Of a stretch of 64,000 bases of DNA, positions 61,890-64,000 are shown piece by piece (position 1 is the stretch's first letter; each line of letters opens with the position of its first letter). This DNA is from JAAYUJ01 sp963698165. Its GTDB lineage: Bacteria > Desulfobacterota > Syntrophobacteria > Syntrophobacterales > Syntrophobacteraceae. A program made the translations under genes and the position numbers. Location of the stretch: the NCBI GenBank assembly GCA_963698165.1, contig CAVOPT010000004.1, forward strand, positions 372,001 through 436,000, in the 5' to 3' direction. The notes under the pieces were generated by a model. That model saw only the letters and a program-made list of their open reading frames with translations. It had not been told where the DNA came from and searched no databases.

Positions 61890-62261
61890 ATGGAACTTCT
61901 TCTCTATTCAGCGGATCACCCGGTCAGGGTGAGAGAACTCAAGGCGGCGATCCGCAAGGCGGCACCGAGGCAAGGCATCGCGATCTACAAGACCCCGGAT
62001 GAACTGAAGGTGAGGCTCCTCCAACCAAGGAGGCAGCTGAAGATCGCCATTTTGAAAGTGGTTAGCAAAGGGGAACTCGAGAGCCTCCTTCCCCTGCGGG
62101 AGCTGCTCTCGGACCTACGGGTCGTTTTGATCTTGCCTGATCACGATGGCGCCACGGTCTCCCTGGCTCATCGACTCGGTCCACGGTACCTCTCGTACCC
62201 GGAGAACGATCGGGAGGATTTCGGGAGAGTGCTGGGCAACATGATCAGGCTGTATCGATGA
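61890..62261 (+). CDS. Hypothetical protein, possible degenerate receiver-like domain
   Basis: 123 residues from MELLLYSADHPVRVRELKAA. Alternating strands and helices (LKIAILKVVSKGELESLLPL, LRVVLILPDHDGATVSLAHR, GPRYLSYPENDREDFGRVLG) suggest a receiver-like fold, but no acidic pocket or phospho-Asp pattern is kept. I do not recognise a named family. A sigma-54 promoter candidate precedes it, so it is probably switched on by an NtrC-type activator. The ribosome site is weak; an ATG 4 codons upstream is also possible. Confidence 0.6.
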   Translation: MELLLYSADHPVRVRELKAAIRKAAPRQGIAIYKTPDELKVRLLQPRRQLKIAILKVVSKGELESLLPLRELLSDLRVVLILPDHDGATVSLAHRLGPRYLSYPENDREDFGRVLGNMIRLYR

Positions 62262-62434
62262 AGGGCCGTTGGAGGAAAGCGGGCCTCCGGGATGCTCACG
62301 GGGGCCGGTTCCTGGACCCCGAACATGTCGAGACCGGAGATTTCTCTCAACGGATAAGTTGAAACAGCAGCAGAGCGCACAAAGAAGTCTAAAGAGCTCT
62401 TGCGACAAAGACGAAAAAGGAAAGGGAGTCACTC

Positions 62435-63616
62435 ATGGGACTGCAGTTTGTAAAGCACACCTGTTTCGGAAACAACTTTGTCATCGTGGACGAGACCCGG
62501 AACCCGGTCTTGAGCGAACCGGAAAAGCAAAGATTTGCGTACATGGCGACGAACCAAAACTTTGGAATTGGCTCGGACAATTTCCTGGTGGTGCAGGCCT
62601 GCACGCCGGAGGTGCTCAGTGCCATCAACGAGCATCACCATTACTGGGAGAAGGCCCCGAATGCCGACGGAGCCCGGTATATCTTCAGGATGTTCGAACC
62701 TGACGGAACCGAAGCCCTCTCCTGCGGGAACGGTCTCATGAGCATCGCCAACTACCTTTTTCTTCAGTACGGGATCGACTCAACGGAAATCATGACAGAG
62801 ATTCCCAATCCAGTGCCCAGGATCGTCTCCATTGGAACGGACCTCGACCGGTCAAGCTGGGCGAACATGGGCGAGCCCAGAAGGGTACCCCCCAGCCTGG
62901 CCGCTCTGAGCTTTCGAAAGCGATTCGATGAGGACATCGATCTCATCGAGGACATCAAGATAGAGAATTTCCGCAAATCGGATATGAGTGAATTCTCTGA
63001 CGATGCAACATCCTTTTCCATGAAGGGTTATCTGGTGTTTACGGGGGAACCGCATCTCGTCGTCTTCACGGACACGGGGTTTTCCATTCCAGAGCTTTCA
63101 CGAATCATATTTCCCCACGATGCTTCCCCGAATTCCGATGCGCGGTCCTCCCAGAAACGCCGGAGCAGCAGTTCCGCGTTTGTTCACTTCATTGGCAAGG
63201 CCCTCACGCGACTGTACGCCGACCAGTTTCCTTCGGGTATCAACATCAACTTCGTCCGCCAGGTGAAGGAAACGAATACCCTCGAGTATCGGTGTTTCGA
63301 GCGGGGAATATACCGGGAAACACTGGCGTGCGGGACAGGCGCTCTGGCCGTTGCCTGTGTCGCCGAGTCCCTGGGTCTCGTCGAAGACGACTGCATCCCC
63401 GTTTGGCCCCATCGCTGCCGCTGGCATGACGACAATGCGGAGATCCGCGTGCGGAAAACTTCCGACGGTTGGGTGCTGCACGGTCGGCCATCCATGCTTT
63501 GTGAGGGCACGTTCGTGACCGAAAGATCCCAGGGCAGCACGATGGGTCCCGCAACCGCCTATCCATCGCAGGCGGAGAAATCAGTGCAGCATTATGGTTC
63601 GGTATCGTTCAATTGA
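62435..63616 (+). CDS. Diaminopimelate epimerase-like (DapF family) protein, enlarged
   Basis: 393 residues, against about 275 for DapF. N-terminal half: FVKHTCFGNNFVIVDE, FGIGSDNFLVV and the first active Cys in EALSCGNGLMSIANYLF. C-terminal half: FERGIYRETLACGTGALAVA with the second active Cys. DapF uses these two cysteines to epimerise LL- to meso-diaminopimelate. About 100 extra residues between the halves (DIDLIEDIKIENFRKSDMSE, SSQKRRSSSSAFVHF) are not family-like. It may be a DapF variant or an epimerase with another substrate. AGGGAG precedes the ATG. Confidence 0.8.
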   Translation: MGLQFVKHTCFGNNFVIVDETRNPVLSEPEKQRFAYMATNQNFGIGSDNFLVVQACTPEVLSAINEHHHYWEKAPNADGARYIFRMFEPDGTEALSCGNGLMSIANYLFLQYGIDSTEIMTEIPNPVPRIVSIGTDLDRSSWANMGEPRRVPPSLAALSFRKRFDEDIDLIEDIKIENFRKSDMSEFSDDATSFSMKGYLVFTGEPHLVVFTDTGFSIPELSRIIFPHDASPNSDARSSQKRRSSSSAFVHFIGKALTRLYADQFPSGININFVRQVKETNTLEYRCFERGIYRETLACGTGALAVACVAESLGLVEDDCIPVWPHRCRWHDDNAEIRVRKTSDGWVLHGRPSMLCEGTFVTERSQGSTMGPATAYPSQAEKSVQHYGSVSFN

Positions 63617-63634
63617 GCTCCCAAGACAGCAGAA

Positions 63635-63668
63635 GACGCCGGGGGTGGAAGCCCGAACTCCCGGCGTC
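63635..63668 (+). terminator. Perfect 9-bp hairpin after the DapF-like gene
   Basis: GACGCCGGG (63635-63643) and CCCGGCGTC (63660-63668) around a 16-base loop, 19 bases past the stop. No T-run follows, so it may be a factor-dependent terminator or an mRNA 3' stabiliser. Confidence 0.5.
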
Positions 63669-63690
63669 CTGGCATGATTGGAATTCACAC

Positions 63691-64000
63691 ATGAACAAAG
63701 CGGGCATGGTCTTCATTCCCGAATCCACGGACAGGCGATCTGGAAGGACCGACCGCCTGAGATTCACCTCGGGTGCCATTCTGCTCCTCGCTCTGGCCCT
63801 TGGCTTCAACCTGCTGTTCACTTGGACGGCATTCGGCAACCTATACCGCGATTCGATCGCCTCGAAACTGGAGCGGATCGGACGGAGTCTGCAGAAGCAA
63901 CTGGAGCATATTGTTCAGGTTGGAAGAGAATCGGAAGACGAGTGGTCATCGTTTTCAAACTCCCTCAAGTCCCACGAAAGCGTTCGCCGGTTGGCGGGAG
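63691..64000 (+). CDS. N-terminus of a membrane signalling-like protein (cut by window)
   Basis: Open from the ATG at 63691 to the window end (about 103 residues). After a polar start there is one transmembrane segment (FTSGAILLLALALGFNLLFT), then a charged, helical periplasmic-type region (IASKLERIGRSLQKQLEHIV). This layout is usual for sensor kinases, diguanylate cyclases and chemoreceptors. The rest is outside the window, so the class cannot be decided. Confidence 0.6.
   Translation, partial: MNKAGMVFIPESTDRRSGRTDRLRFTSGAILLLALALGFNLLFTWTAFGNLYRDSIASKLERIGRSLQKQLEHIVQVGRESEDEWSSFSNSLKSHESVRRLAG

Noticed and set aside
1..64000. tRNA, rRNA, riboswitch or CRISPR array
   Set aside because: Intergenic regions were read for cloverleaf-like patterns and regularly spaced repeats; the only repeats found are the three dispersed copies, tandem short units and MITE-like elements.

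Overview
The window looks like chromosomal DNA of a GC-rich anaerobic bacterium, most like a lactate- or fatty-acid-using member of the Desulfobacterota (Syntrophobacter/Desulfomonile-like). That placement is inferred from gene content: several lactate oxidation systems, EtfAB with a ferredoxin domain, AarC-type CoA-transferases, a class III polyhydroxyalkanoate (PHA) system, and many c-di-GMP and sigma-54 signalling genes. No rRNA, tRNA or CRISPR array was seen.

Layout. 1-8.5 kb: the end of an iron-sulfur CCG-domain gene, a frameshifted GntR regulator, two tandem acetyl-CoA hydrolase/CoA-transferase genes, and a Lut-type lactate oxidation set (LUD/Fe-S/CCG fusion, LutC-like protein, truncated lutA remnant). 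8.6-16.9 kb: a leftward lactate operon etfB-etfA-lctD-larA-(hydroxyacid dehydrogenase)-lldP. Apart from the inserted dehydrogenase it has the gene order of the Acetobacterium woodii lct operon (electron-confurcating lactate dehydrogenase, racemase, permease). 17-19.7 kb: intergenic DNA with a ~255-bp repeat, strong hairpins, a gamma-carbonic-anhydrase-like gene, a duplicated fragment of phaC/phaE and a transposase-like remnant. 19.7-28.9 kb: the PHA cluster: phaE1, phaC1, two phasin-like genes, divergent phaR, tandem GAF domains in frame with a frameshifted class III phaC2, phaE2, a heavily frameshifted thiolase and a reductase.

29-36.8 kb: two LuxR-type response regulators, a MITE-like element, a glcD remnant, two SCO-like exported proteins, an exported parvulin isomerase, an ADP-ribosylglycohydrolase and a frameshifted NAD(P)-binding gene. 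36.8-42.1 kb: a BMP-type nucleoside ABC transporter operon that includes xanthine-guanine phosphoribosyltransferase (uptake plus salvage). 42.2-49.3 kb: a P-type cation ATPase, a SulP anion permease, a glycosyltransferase and a thioredoxin-fold exported protein. 49.4-60.9 kb: seven same-strand signalling genes forming a probable phosphorelay and c-di-GMP circuit (NtrC-type regulator, REC, HDOD-GGDEF, HPt, REC-GAF-GGDEF-EAL, solute-binding protein, hybrid kinase). 61-64 kb: small signalling-like proteins (one behind a good sigma-54 promoter), a DapF-like epimerase and the start of a membrane protein.

How it fits together: lactate is imported, racemised and oxidised to pyruvate by two routes. 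The CoA-transferases could couple acetyl-CoA to acetate, and surplus acetyl-CoA can go to PHA. The window is rich in gene remnants and single-base frameshifts, especially at 25-28 kb. These reflect either real decay with repeat activity or consensus errors; raw reads would decide.
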